From assembly GCA_907163345.1 (NCBI GenBank), contig CAJQUN010001302.1, forward strand, positions 16,273-80,272: a stretch of 64,000 nt of DNA. Direction: 5' to 3'. The notes below the pieces were generated by a model. That model saw only the letters and a program-made list of their open reading frames with translations, ran no database searches and was not told where the DNA came from. This document shows, in pieces, positions 18,505-31,110 of the stretch (position 1 is the stretch's first letter; the number at the start of each line of letters is the position of its first letter). The translations under genes and the position numbers were made by a program. Source of the DNA: Haberlea rhodopensis (taxonomy: Eukaryota > Streptophyta > Magnoliopsida > Lamiales > Gesneriaceae).

Positions 18505-21500
18505 ATGGCTGGAGAAGATGGATCGGACCTGGAATCAACTAGTTTGACGACATAGATTTTACATTCTGGCTACTACAGATTAAAGATTATCTGTATAGCA
18601 AGAAGCTGCATCAACCTCCATAAGGAAAGAAGCCGGAAAAAAATGGAGGATGATGAGTGGGAGCTCCTTGACCGACAAGTGTTAGGTATACTTCGCTTAA
18701 CACTAACGAAGAACGTGGCACATAATGTGGCAGAGGCAAAAACCTCAGAGAAAATGATGTCCATTCTTTCGGACATGTATGAGAAGCCGTCAGCAAACAA
18801 CAAGGTGAATCTCAAGAAAACATTATTCAATTTGAAGATGAGAGAAGGTGCTTCTGTGCCGGCACATATCAATGATTTCAACACGATTGTTTCTCAATCA
18901 ATATAGGTTGAAATCAATATTGATGATGAGGTTCGTGCACTTATTCTTCTGGTGTCTCTACCAAATGTTTGGAAACCAATGCTAGCAGTGGTTAGCAATT
19001 CTGTTGGCAAAGGAAAATTACAAATCAATTATGTCAGAGATCGAGTTCTTGCTGAAGAAGTTAGCATGATGGATTCGAGTGAAAGGACATCATCGAATTC
19101 TGCTTTAAATGTCGAGAACAAAGGCAGGGGCAGGAGTGCCGAAAGGAGTTCTAACCAATGGCGCAGTAGCTCCAAGTCAGGAAGTGGTAAATACCAAATA
19201 CAGTTGAGAAGAAGTTGAAGTGTTGGAGTTGGGGTGAGAATGATCATTTAAAAAGGAACTGCAAATCGTCAAAAAACAACGCTAATGTTGTGACTGAGGA
19301 GGTACATGATGCTTTATCTCTATCGATAGAAAGTCTGGTTGATTAATGGGTTATGGACACAGGAGCTTTGTTTCATACCACTAGTAATCGTGGTGTATTC
19401 TATAATTACATTGGGAGAAGTTATGGGAAAAAATTTCTAGCAGATGGCAAACCTTTGGAAATAGTCGGTATGGGCGATGTCAGTTTGAAGATGTCAATTG
19501 GGACATTATGGAAAAAATACAAAGTAAGACATGCACCAGGACTCACAAATCTTATCTCAGTGGGACAGCTTGATGATGAAGGTCATAATGTGACATTTTG
19601 TGATGGTTCTTGGAAAGTGAGCAAATGAGTAATGATTGTTGCTCGAGGAAATAAAATTGGAACCCTTTATATGACTTCCATTTGTAGACATACATTAACA
19701 GTTGTGGATGTTGGAGCTAATTCAAGTCTATGTCATTATAGACTTGAGCATATGAATGAGAAGGGAATGAAGATGATGTTATCAAATGGGAAGCTACCGG
19801 AATTAAAGTCCGTTGAACACAAGCTATGTGAAAGTTGTATATTTGGAAAGCAGTAGAATGTGAGCTTTTCAAAAGGCGGTAGAGAACTGAAAGCAGCAAA
19901 GTTAGAGCTAGTCCATAATGACACATGGGGACAATCTCCTGTGACATACTTAGAGGCTCAAGACAATATCTCACATTCATCAATGAGCGGGAAAGTATGG
20001 GTTTATTTTCTTAAAAATAAATTTGATGTTTATGAAACCTTTAAAAGGTGGAAAGTCATGGAAGAAAATAAGACCAACTAGAAGGTGAAGTTCTTAAAGT
20101 CTAATAATGGCGGAGAATATGAAGATGTTGAGTTCAAAAAGTATTGTGCACAGAACGAGATCAAGATGGAAAAAATCATTCCTGGTACACCTCAACAGAA
20201 TGGTATAGCTGAAAGGATGAACATAACTCCGAATGAAGGTGCAATGAGCATGAGATTGCATCCTGGATTACCACAATCATTTTGGGCTGATGCAGTTAAC
20301 ACTGCAGCTTATCTCATCAACAGAGGACCTTTGGTATCGCTTGATTACAGAATCCCATAAGAGGTCTGGAGCGACAGAGAAGGAAACATTTCTTTCTTGA
20401 AAGTATTTGGATGTTTATAATGTTCATATTGATTCAGCTAGCAGAACAAAACTTGATCCGAAATCCAAGAATTATTCTTTATTGGTTATGGAGATAATGA
20501 GTTCATTATCGCTTCTGGGATGACCAAAACCAAAAGATCACTCGAAGTAGTGATGTAATATTTAATGAGCAAGTAATGTACAATCAAGCATTGAAGCTGG
20601 AGATGAATGTCCTGAAGTTAAGAAGACATATGAAGTGTCATTAGTAGATATCCCTGTGAATGAGCTGAAAATTGATAATCAAGAAGATAAAGAGGCTACT
20701 GCAGAGATTCTCACATGCACTTCATTATATTTTGCTGACAGATAAAGGTGAACCGGACACCTATGAAGAGTCAATGCAAAATGATGATTCAACCAAATGG
20801 GAGTTAGCCATGAAAGATGAGATGGATTCACTGTCATCCAATCAGATGTGGGAGTTGACGAAACTTCTAGAAGGCAAAAAGGCATTATACAATAAGTGGG
20901 TGAACCGGATTAAAGAAGAACATGATGGTAACAAACAGTACAAGACAAGACTTGTTTAAAAGGCTTTCAACAAAAGGGAAGGTGTTGATTAAATAGAAAT
21001 TTTCTTAGTTAAGCTAACTACTATAAGAACTGTATTTGCTTAGCGGCGAAAGAAGATTTGCATCTAGAGCAATTAGATGTAAAGATGGAGTTTCTTCATG
21101 GTGATTTGGATGAAGAAATTTATATGAAGCATTCAAAAGGTTTTGAAGTACAAGGGAAATAGGAAAAGGTACGTAAACTTCAGAAGAGCTTGTACGGTCT
21201 CAAACAAGCTCCAAGACAATGGTATAAGAAGTTTGATGGATTCATGGGTAACAATGGATTTCTGAGATGTCATGATGATCACTGTTGTTATGTAAAGAAG
21301 GTTGACGATTCTTATATCATTCTACGATTGTATGTAGATGATATTGTGATAGTAGGAGCTTGTCTGGAGGAGATTAATAAACTCAAGAAAGAGTTATCAA
21401 CTGAATTTGATATGAAGGATTTGGGAGCTGCAAAGCAAATCCTTGGAATGAGGATCATAAGAGAGGGTGAATGGAATCTTATAATTATCTCAAGTAGAGT

Positions 21501-21676
21501 ATGTCAAAAAGTGCTCAGCAGATTTAGCATGGATGAAGCTAAACTTGTGAATACTTCTTTGGCTAGTCATTTTAAGCTAACGAAAGCAGAGTCGCCCTCA
21601 ACGGAGCAGGAGCAAGCTTATATGAGTAAAGTTCCTTATGCTTATGATGTTGGAAGCCTCATGTATGTAATGGCAT
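18505..21676 (+). pseudogene. Decayed gag-pol of copia element 1 (TNT1-94-like), 3' end missing
   Basis: A Ty1/copia polyprotein is readable from an ATG at 18505 but is broken by many stops and frameshifts. Gag: FWLLQIKDYLYSKKLH, MYEKPSANNKVNLKK and the following helices. Protease: the MDTGALFHTT region near 19353. Gag pre-integrase: the LCHYRLEHMNEKGM region near 19730. Integrase: the LKSNNGGEYED region near 20090 and TPQQNGIAERMN near 20190. RT: YGLKQAPRQWYKKF (21193) and LRLYVDDIVIVG (21328). It stops in the VGSLMYVMAC motif near 21675, where sequence of a different copia element follows directly; RNase H and the 3' LTR are absent. It cannot encode a working protein. Confidence 0.85.
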
Positions 21677-22158
21677 GCCTAACCATAAGGCCAAGGACTG
21701 CACTCAACGTCAAAACAATGAGGATAAGAGGAAGATAGTCCCTTAGAAAGGCAAAGGCAAGAGGTCTGCTCATGCACACATTGCTGAGGACAACCAGAGC
21801 TCCGACATAGATGACATGCATTTGTCTGCTGTGGTGTCGGAGGTGAACCTTGTTGGTGGAAACTCCAAGGAATGGTGGGTGGACACTGGGGCTACTCGCC
21901 ACATTTGCGCCAACAAATGGATGTTTAAGACATATCAACCGGTAAAAGATGAGCACTGCTACATGGGAAATTCGGCAGTCTCAAAAGTTGAAGGCAAATG
22001 GACGGTTGTGCTAAAGATGACTTCCGGCAAAGAGTTGACTCTTACCGAGGTGCTCCATGTGCAGAGATCCGAAAGAATCTCATCTCTGGAGCAGTGCTGA
22101 ACAAGAAAGGCTTTCTGCTCGTGTTTGAATCCGACAATTTCTATCCAATGGTGGTATG
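21677..22158 (+). pseudogene. Copia element 2, Gag tail and protease fragment, left of nested insertion
   Basis: From about 21677 the frame changes to a different copia family: a partial zinc-knuckle tail (PNHKAKDC), then the protease motif WWVDTGATRHIC near 21877 and the KKGFLLVFESDNFY region near 22110. It is interrupted at 22158 by the SIRE-like element and resumes at 26822. The 5' LTR, the primer site and most of gag of this element are missing. Confidence 0.8.
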
Positions 22159-23458
22159 TGTTGAGCCTTAAACACATGGTTGTGTTTAATGCGTTAATTT
22201 ATCCCCGGTTTATCTTTGAGTTTTGATGATCAACAAAACTTGTGTTTGTTATACTAATGTGTGTACTTAATGTGCAGATTATGTGATTATAAGTTGATTG
22301 AATTGAAGAAAATCAAGTGTGCACAATCTGGTGTGGATCACCCCAGGCGATGGTGATCATCGCCCCAGGCGATGGCAGCCATGGGGCTTCGCCACAGCCA
22401 TCGACTGAAGCGATGTTCAGGACCGCGCGCAGGGGATGAACGCCCGAGGCGATGGGCTGATCGCCAGGCAATGCGTTGAACGCCTGAGGCGATGTGGACT
22501 TCGTTTGAGGCGATGAAGATTTTGGACATGCTGAGGCTACGGCCTTGATTTTTGCTTTTGATCGCCTGAGACGATCCACCAATCACCTGAGGCGATGCGT
22601 GTAATATGCTGACCGTTGGGGCGCGGCGATGGAGATCGCCTGAGGCGATGCAGGAGTGATTTCAGCCTTTTGTGTAGCAACGACTAGTAGGAGCCTAGGG
22701 GGCCTCCTACACTATAAATATTGATGCTTTGGAGCATTTTCAAGTCAAGAAACAAGCCTACAAACTTCTACAAAGCTTTGCATAATTCAAATTTATTATA
22801 GCATTGCAAACTCCATACATTGTTGTTGTATTGGAGCTTGTAATTGTTTTCTTTTGATAGAGTCTTGTTGTCTTCGTGTGAGTACACCGTGAAGGTGTTA
22901 GTTGGTTTATTGTAAAGGTCCTCCAACACCAAAGCAAGTTGGTAAATTGTAAAGTCGCCAACAAGTAAAGTTGGTGCATGTGTTGTGGCTATCCTTTGAG
23001 CCCTTAAGGCCAAGAAGACTCGTGAAGAGTGTTGGTAGCTCGGGAAAAGCTTTGTGTACTCGTGAAGAGTATTGTGCTCGGGAAGAGCTTTGTATACTCG
23101 GGAAGAGTATTGTGCTCGGGAAGAGCTTTGTGTACTCGGGAAGAATATTTTGTAATGGCTAACTTGGAGCCCTCAAGGCCAAGATCTTTTGTTCTAGTGG
23201 AACCTCGGTTGGGGGTTATCTAACCGGGAAGAGGAGACGTAGGTGATTTATCGCCGAACTTCTATAACAAATCTTTGTCTCTTTTATTGCTTTAATTTTC
23301 ATTACGCATTTGTTTATTTTTGTTCTTTTCATTTATCGATTGACTTAAGGTTTCCGCAAGCGCAAAACTCTTTTATTTTTCAAACTCATTTTAAAACGCT
23401 AAAGTAGCCAAGGAATCTCATTCACCCCCCCCCCCCCCCCCCCTCTTCGATTCCAACA
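22159..23458 (+). repeat. 5' LTR of the gag-only element
   Basis: 1,300 bp. It holds a cluster of short GC-rich palindromes (CGCCTGAGGCGATG type, 22336-22653), a TATA-like CACTATAAATATTG at about 22710, a GCTCGGGAAGAGCTTTG tandem module (about 23035-23150) and a run of 19 C (23425-23443). It differs from the 3' LTR by roughly two dozen substitutions, an insertion of about 18-20 bp near 22300 and the C run. Confidence 0.9.
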
Positions 23459-23459
23459 A

Positions 23460-23471
23460 GTGGTATCTAGC
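23460..23471 (+). other. Degenerate primer-binding site of the gag-only element
   Basis: GTGGTATCTAGC follows the 5' LTR almost directly; it resembles TGGTATCAGAGC, complementary to initiator tRNA-Met, with changes in the middle. Confidence 0.5.
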
Positions 23472-23473
23472 AA

Positions 23474-24809
23474 ATGAGTTTGCTCAAGGTCAATCGACAA
23501 ATAGACCTCCGCTCTTCACGGGTGATAACTATGGGTATTGGAAGAATAGAATTTTTCTATACATCCAATCCGTAGATTATGATCTATGGAAAATCATAGT
23601 GAAAGGTCCACACATTCCTTTAAAGGAAGTTGGGGGAATAAGTGTTCCCAAAGAAATGGACGATTTCACAAGAGCGAACATGATTTTAATTTCACAAAAT
23701 GCTAAAGCTATTAATATTTTGCATTGTGCTTTAGATATGAAGGAGTACAACCGGATCTTGATGTGCTCAACCGCAAAAGAGATATGGGACAAATTACAAA
23801 TTTGTCATGAAGGAACCAACCAAGTGAAGGAGACAAAGATAGACCTCCTACAACTCAAATATGAGACATTTGAGATGGAGTCCGAAGAAGAGGTAGATTC
23901 AATGTTTAGGAGGCTCATCCTAATCATAAACGAGCTTGCTCAACTTGGAGAGAAGTACCCTCCAAAGCAAATATGGAGGAGAGCCTAAGAGCATTGCCTA
24001 AGGAATGGGACGTAAAGAGAACCGCCATCATTGAGTCAAACAAAGGAGAAAATGCTTCCTATGACATTGATGAGCTCCATGGCACATTGGTGACTCATGA
24101 ACTTGAAGTTGCAACAAGGAGAGAAATAAAGGAGAAGGATAGATCCAAAAGAAATGGGATAGCATTGGTTGGGAGAAAAGATCACTCCGAGGATGAAGAT
24201 GACGATGAGGATGAAGAGATGATCTTGTTCACAAGGAAGTTCAAGAAGCACTTCAACAAACACAACAAGCCAAAGGCCTCTAGTACTACCAAACAAGATT
24301 CAAAAAATGAGGTAACTTGTTATAATTGTCAAGAAAAAGGTCATTACGCTAATAAATGTCATAGGAAGAAGAATGAGGACAAAGGGAAGAAGAAGGCGTT
24401 TATAGCCACATGGAGTGATAGCGACTCCGATGAAGAAGAAGAAGCAACAAATCTTTGTCTCATGGCAAAAGATGACATAGATGAAGGAGATGAAAGCGAC
24501 AATGAGGTACCTTCATTTGATGAACTTTTAGATTCTTATCATGAGCTTATAGATGTACTTGGCAAAACCAAGATGAGTAACAAATTATGGAAATGGATTC
24601 CAAATGTGCCAATGAAAGCTAACCCTCTAAGACCCAAAAATCAAATGGGTACCAAAGATCCTCCTATTGTTAATTTGTTTTGTAGGGACAACAAAGGGAT
24701 GAATGAAGGAACAAGAAATTCAAAGGAGGAGTTCATCTTATTCACCTCAATAGAGGAAGCGCGAGGCATAGGACCAATGACAAGAACGCACTCTTGTCAT
24801 CGGAGGTAA
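23474..24809 (+). pseudogene. gag: SIRE-type Gag, frameshifted
   Basis: Gag of the nested element. The ATG at 23474 is one base out of frame with the conserved start region (RPPLFTGDNYGYWKNRIFLY), and a second frame change lies near 23970 between KYPPKQ and LRALPKEWDVKRT. The N-terminal half is the copia gag (UBN2-like) domain with MEEF-like helices and EIWDKLQICHEGT. The C-terminal half has one CCHC zinc knuckle, CYNCQEKGHYANKC (near 24320), followed by Asp/Glu-rich sequence. The reading ends at a stop at 24807-24809. Two single-base lesions suggest it no longer makes full Gag, though either might be a sequencing error. Confidence 0.82.
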
Positions 24810-25550
24810 AATTTAATTTATTCATTTTAAAAGAGCATTTCAAAATTTAATTGGCACAAATTAATTGTGACACTCAATATTCATTGGAGTAAAATGCATA
24901 ACCCCTTAGCATATGCACATATAAATTGTTTTATTGCATGATGTATGCTTATCCTTTTATAGTAAGTGAATTTGATTCAAATTTGAATATGCTATGTGAA
25001 ATTATGTGATTAAGCATGCCATAAGTGTTTAGATGCTCTATATTTGATATGATCATGATCTTAATAAATCTATCAAATGATGATGTGAGAATTCAAATGT
25101 TTATTGGGCACTAGTGCATGAAATCTTGGTAGAACATATGCACACTTTGCACATTTAGAATTTATTGTTAATTGCCTTAAACACTTGTTTGTGGTTCATC
25201 TCTATGATTTAATCTTAGGCTTGTTATGCTTATTACATGCTTGATGATGAACATGTGTAAATTGTTAAATTATGCTATGTTTATTTAAATTTTGTGCTTT
25301 TTGATTATCACAAAAAGGGGGAGAATGTTGTGATAAACTTGAAGCTTAACTTGAAACTTAACTCATGCATAGTTTAAGGGGGAGAGCTTGTGTATGCATG
25401 GTTTGAGGGGGAGAGTTGTTTACCTTATGATTTACTTGGTATCTTGTATGTGCTATGAAATTGTTAAGGGGGAGTTATGTTTACTCACATTTCATGCATA
25501 ATTACATATTCAAGTTTATCAAGTTTTGTGATCATCAAAAAGGGGGAGAT
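24810..25550 (+). other. 3' untranslated interior with repeated purine tracts
   Basis: Non-coding. Tracts of the form AAGGGGGAG occur at about 25315, 25377, 25409, 25467 and 25541; the last abuts the 3' LTR and is the likely functional polypurine tract. Multiple such tracts are a known trait of SIRE elements. Confidence 0.7.
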
Positions 25551-26821
25551 TGTTGAGCCTTAAACACATGGTTGTGTTTAATGCGTTAATTTATCCCCGG
25601 TTTATCTTTGAGTTTTGATGATCAACAAAACTTGTGTTTGTTATACTAATGTGTGTACTTAGTGTGCAGATTATGTGATTATAAGTTGATTGTGCACAAT
25701 CTGGCGTGGATCGCCCCAGGCGATGGTGATCATCGCCCCAGGCGATGGCAACCATGGGGGCTTCGCCACAGCCATCGACTGAAGCGATGTTCAGGACCGC
25801 GCGCAGGGGATGAACGCCCAAGGCGATGGGCTGATCGCCCAGGCGATGCGTTGAACGCCTGAGGCGATGTGGACTTCGTTTGAGGCGATGAAGATTTTGG
25901 ACATGCTGAGGCTACGGCCTTGATTTTTGCTTTTGATCGCCTGAGACGATCCACCGATCGCCTGAGGCGATGCTTGTAATATGCTGACCGTTGGGGCGCG
26001 GCGATGGAGATCGCCTGAGGCGATGCAGGAGTGATTTCAACCTTTTGTGTAGCAACGGCTAGTAGGAGCCTAGGGGGCCTCCTACACTATAAATATTGAT
26101 GCTTTGGAGCATTTTCAAGTCAAGAAACAAGCCTACAAACTTCTACAAAGCTTTGCATAATTCAAATTTATTATAGCATTGCAAACTCCATACATTGTTG
26201 TTGTATTGGAGCTTGTAATTGTTTTCTTTTGATAGAGTCTTGTTATCTTCGTGTGAGTACACCGTGAAGGTGTTAGTTGGTTTATTGTAAAGGTCCTCCA
26301 ACACCAAAGCAAGTTGGTAAATTGTAAAGTCGCCAACAAGTAAAGTTGGTGCATGTGTTGTGGCTATCCTTTGAGCCCTTAAGGCCAAGAAGACTCGTGA
26401 AGAGTGTTGGTTGCTCGGGAAGAGCTTTGTGTACTCGTGAAGAGTATTGTGCTCGGGAAGAGCTTTGTATACTCGGGAAGAGTATTGTGCTCGGGAAGAG
26501 CTTTGTGTACTCGGGAAGAGTATTTTGTAGTGGCTAACTTGGAGCCCTCAAGGCCAAGATCTTTTGTTCTAGTGGAACCTCGGTTGGGGGTTATCTAATC
26601 GGGAAGAGGAGACGTAGGCGATTCATCGCCGAACTTCTATAACAAATCTTTGTGTCTTTTATTGCTTTAATTTCCATTACGCATTTGTTTATTTTTGTTC
26701 TTTTCATTTATCAATTGACTTAAGGCTTCCGCAAGCGCAAAACTCTTTTATTTTTCAAACTCATTTTAAAATGCTAAAGTAGCCAAGGAATCTCATTCAC
26801 CCCACCTCTTCGACTCCAACA
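25551..26821 (+). repeat. 3' LTR of the gag-only element
   Basis: 1,271 bp, TGTTGAG...CCAACA, with the same palindrome cluster (25705-26026) and tandem module as the 5' LTR. The C run is reduced to a few bases. Confidence 0.9.
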
Positions 26822-29620
26822 GTATGTTTGTGGGCAAATGTTACTTGGCCAATAACCTCTTCAAGATGAGTGTAATGACTTTAGCTCCTAAGGCTAAGTC
26901 TAGTGTAGAGGTTGAGGTTGATATTAATGCAGCATATGAGACTAGCACAAGTAAAAATAATGTAATGATTATTGCTAATGTGGCTAATAAAACTTTAAAG
27001 TTTGATTATTCTTATGAGTCTTTACATTTGTGGCATGGTAGATTAGGACATATGAATTATAAGTCCTTATAAAGGCTAATGTTTCTTAATCTATTACCTA
27101 AATTTAACATCAATCATAAACACAAGTGTGAGACTTGTGTAGAGGCTAAATTAACCAAGTCTTCATTCCACTCAATTGAGCGAAGCACCGAACCGTTAAA
27201 CTTGATCCATACGGATGTATGCGATCTAAAGTATGTACAATCTAGAGGTGGTAAAAATTATTTCATAACATTTATCGATGATTGTACAAGATATTGTTAT
27301 GTCCACTTAATGAGACGTAAAGACGAATCAATTGATATGTTCATTCACTATAAGAATGGAGTTGAGAATCAACTTGATAAAAAAGATTAAAATTCTTCGA
27401 AGTGATCGAGGCGGTGAATATGAATCACCATTTGCACAAATATGTGCTGAGAGTGGCATTATTCATCAAACCACTGCGCCTTATTCTCCCGAGCAAAATG
27501 GTATTACTGAAAGGAAGAATATAACGCTTAAGGAAATGATGAATGTAATGCTTAAAAGTTCCGACTTACCTCGGAATTTGTGGGGAAAAGCTCTGCTTCC
27601 CGCCAACTATGTGCTAAATAGAGTACCACATAAAAAGTTGGATAAAACGCCTTATAATTGTGGAAAGGTCGCGCACCTAGCTACAAGTTTTTAAGGGTTT
27701 GGGGCTGTCTAGCAAATGTATCAATTCCTCCTCCTAAACGGACTAGGATAGGACCTAAGACAGTGGATTGTGTATTTATCGGATATGCGCAAGATAGTAG
27801 TGCCTATCGTTTTCTTGTACACAAATCAGATAATGCAGAAATGCATGTAAATACTATCATTGAGGCTAGGGATGCTTCATTCTTTGAGGAAATCTATCCA
27901 CACAAAACTCAGACAGTGATTGAAACCAATGTTGAGAGATATGTGGGGGGATAGAGAATCTCAAGAGAATGTAGAATCACCTAGACGAAGCAAAAAAGCT
28001 AGAAAAGAGAAGTCTTTTGGCTCGGATTTCCTAACATATTTGTTGGAAAAGGATCCGGCTACTTTCAAGGAAGCAATGTCTTTACAAGACTCTGATCTTT
28101 GGAAAGAAGCAGTGAACAATGAGATATAATCTATCTTACATAATCATACGTGGGAACTAGTGGATCTTCCTGCAGGTTGTAAACCACTAGACCACAAGTG
28201 GATCTTCAAGAGGAAGATGAAAGCTGATGGTACTGTAGATAAGTACAAGGCTAGACTTGTAGTCAAATGCTACAGACAAACTGAAGGTGTTGATTATTTC
28301 GACACATACGCTTCTGTATCCAGGAAAACATCGACAAGGTTAATAATTGCATTTGCTACATTATATAATCTAGAGATCCATCAAATGGATGTAAAAACGG
28401 CTTTTCTAAATGGAGAGTTTGAAGAGGAGGTTTACATGAACCAACCTAAAGGGTTTGTAGTTCCAGGTAAATAAACGAAGGTGTGTAGACTTGTGAAAGC
28501 CTTGTATGGATTAAAACAAGCAATTAAACAATTGAACGAAAAATTTGATAGCGCCATGCTTTCAAATGGGTTTAAAACAAACCAATGCGATAAATGTGTC
28601 TGCGTGAAATGAGACAATACAAACTATGTGATAGTATGTCTCTACGTAGATGACATGATAATTGTTGGTAATAACAATAACATGAAAATTACCAAGCAAA
28701 TGTTGTCACGAAATTTTGAGATGAAAGACCTAGGACTTGCAGATGTGATTCTTGGGATGAATATCACCAAACATACAGATGGATATTCTCTCTCCCAGGG
28801 TCATTATGTCGAGAAGATACTTGACAAGTTTGACAAGGGAAATAAAACCATCGCAAGAACACCTATGGAGGTGGTGTCAAATCTTTGCAAGAATTGCGGA
28901 GAATGTGCGCAACAACTTGAATACTCTAGGGTCATAGGTAGTCTAATGTACCTCATGGACTGCACTAGACCTGATATAGCTAACTCAGTCAACAGATTGG
29001 GCAGATATAAGTAATCCCAGGTATGAGCACTGGAAGGCAGTAGTACTAGTTTTTAGATATCTAAGATACACTACTAACTACGGACTACATTATACGAGAT
29101 ATCCAACAGTAATTGAAGGGTACTCATATGCGAATTGGATTTCGGACTCCAAGAATATAAAGTCCACGAGTGGATATATCTTAATAATTGGAGGTACAGT
29201 TGTCTCATGGAAATCATGCAAACAGACGTGCATTGCTAGATCAACTATGGAATATGAGTTCATAGCTTTAGATCTTGCAGCAGAAGAAGCTGATTGGCTT
29301 CGAAGTTTCTTGGAGGACATTCCAATGTGATCAAAACCCGTGCTACCCATTAGCGTGCACAGTGATAGTCAGTCAGCTATGAGAAGAGCACAAAACAATA
29401 TGTATAATGAGAAATCTAGACACATACGTCGGAGACATAAATCCGTGAGAAATCTACTGAAAATCGGTGTTATTTCTTTAGATTATGTGAAGTCTAAAGA
29501 AAACATTGTGGACCCATTTACGAAAGGTCTAACGAGAGACCGAGTAGAGATTTCATCGAGGGGAATGGGGTTGAAGCCCAAGAAATTGATTTCCAACCAT
29601 GATGGCAACCCAACCTGAAT
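26822..29620 (+). pseudogene. Decayed pol of copia element 2, right of nested insertion
   Basis: It continues the protease segment at 22158. FVGKCYLANNLFKM opens it, then the pre-integrase motif LHLWHGRLGHMNYKSL (27027). Integrase: HTDVCDLKYV, ILRSDRGGEYES (near 27393) and SPEQNGITERKN (near 27487). RT: WIFKRKMKADGTVDKYKARL, MDVKTAFLNGEFEEEVYM (28386) and VCLYVDDMIIVG (28634). RNase H: TSGYILIIGGTVVSWKS, HSDSQSAM and VDPFTKGL (about 29510). At least six stops or frameshifts break it, so no working enzyme is expected. The order and motifs are those of Ty1/copia. Confidence 0.87.
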
Positions 29621-30176
29621 TGTAAAGTCCAATTTGCAGGTTCAATGGGAAAATCGAATTGTTGGGGGGATCGAACAAATCACTCGGGAAATTGAGTTCC
29701 TTACCTATTCATGTGATGACAGAGTGATAAACCTGTATTTGGGAAAGCTGAGCTCATGCTGTAATGATTCTTCTATCTCGAGATATTAAAGTGGGGGATG
29801 ACAGGATACTCTTTAGGAGAAATCGCATATATCAAATGTGAACGGGCCGCTTCTAAGAGATGACCTGAGGGCTAAATCTCTAGAGCATTCGATGAAACTT
29901 CCAAGGCAGTCCAGGGCCAAAATGGATAACAACGAAAGAACCGATAATAGTGTGGAGATGAAGGTATGTGAATATTGTTGTCTTGTTATACATAAAATGT
30001 CGAACAGTTCAAGGCATCACGTCCACTGGTTGGCAAGTATATCCGATAATACTTTACTAATGAATGTTCAAGGTTAACCACCACCTATCCTGATGTAGTG
30101 AATTCTCAAAGTACTCTCAAATCTTCATCTAGGGTATTGTGTAATTTTTTTGACATATTGCATTATTGTGGAGGAT
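29621..30176 (+). other. 3' untranslated region of copia element 2
   Basis: Non-coding sequence between the pol remnant and the 3' LTR; a short purine run (GTGGAGGA, about 30169-30175) precedes the LTR. Confidence 0.55.
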
Positions 30177-31110
30177 TGTTGTGATTAGTTATTTGTGATT
30201 AATTAGTAATTATTGGGTTTAATGAATAAAAGCCCAATAATTTGGTATAATTTTGTTAATGAGAATACAATTAAGGTAAGTTAATTATGAATAGTCAATT
30301 AGACTAAAGAAATCCCACATTGAGAAATTGAGACACTTATGATTTGTTTATAATGAGATACAAATCAATAGAGTGTAGTTAAGTAGAAAAGATGGGTGCC
30401 CCTCGCGCGTCGTCCGTCTGTCGACTCCGCTCCGCTCGGCTCGTCTCGACTCAACTTGCCTCGAATCGTCGCGCGTGTCGCTGCCGCGAAGGCAGCCCTA
30501 TCTTTTTACTTCTCGGATTTCTGAAATGACTTTTCATATACCTGACTTTTCATATTCTGTTGAGTTAAGTTTGAGACTTTTCATCTACCTGCATAATTGA
30601 TTTCAGATTGAAGTGTGAGACTTAAATCCGAATTAATCTGATGTTAAGTATTGAGACTTTTCATCAACCCCACTAAACATTACATTTAATTATCTGTGAT
30701 CTTTGGAGAGGTCTGCTGCTCAGCTATATAAGCTGCACCAGCTCTATGCTTTCTTCGTTCCGAAAATCTGCATACATACATATATCATTATGCTTTGAGA
30801 GTACTGCACACTGTTAGTGTTCGAGGTAGTGTTCTCGGAGTTTTGCTTCAATCCGAACATAGGTGATTGGACGTTGTACCTTGGAACTCACTTGTCCAGG
30901 AGGCCAGTAGCTAAGGCGGGCAAATGTGAGTCTACGGGCACACAACTTGTTGTGGCCTCGTCCAGAAACTTTTCCAGATTCTTGCTGTGTTTTCTTTACA
31001 GTTCATAAATTGTTATTGTAAGTTCTATTGTTTTTCTTTATTTCAGTGTAACTTATATCAAGGATTGTTTAAACTGATTCAATCTTTCGATTTAAATAAC
31101 AGTATCAACA
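30177..31110 (+). repeat. 3' LTR of copia element 2
   Basis: Starts TGTTGTGATT and ends AGTATCAACA, 934 bp, so the ends are inverted TGTTG/CAACA. It contains a GC-rich block (30400-30500), a recurring GACTTTTCAT motif and a TATA box (TATATAAG, 30725-30732). The following bases TTTAG correspond to TTTAG at the start of the alignable second copy of the duplicated block (54054), so this LTR end is an insertion boundary. Confidence 0.75.

Larger units (their letters stand above)
22159..26821 (+). mobile_element. Gag-only SIRE-like copia retrotransposon nested in copia element 2
   Basis: LTRs 22159-23458 and 25551-26821 begin TGTTGAG and end CCAACA. The element is flanked by the 5-bp duplication GTATG (22154-22158, 26822-26826), and the surrounding copia protease resumes after it. 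The 2.1-kb interior encodes only Gag; there is no protease, RT or integrase. It ends in a region with several AAGGGGGAG purine tracts, typical of SIRE/Maximus elements. It must rely on enzymes supplied in trans and fits the class of terminal-repeat retrotransposons with a gag domain (TR-GAG). Confidence 0.88.

Noticed and set aside
22313..23223. Short frames in the SIRE-like LTR, present again at 25591-26598
   Set aside because: They lie in LTR sequence, on both strands and in several frames, created by GC palindromes and the GCTCGGGAAGAG module.
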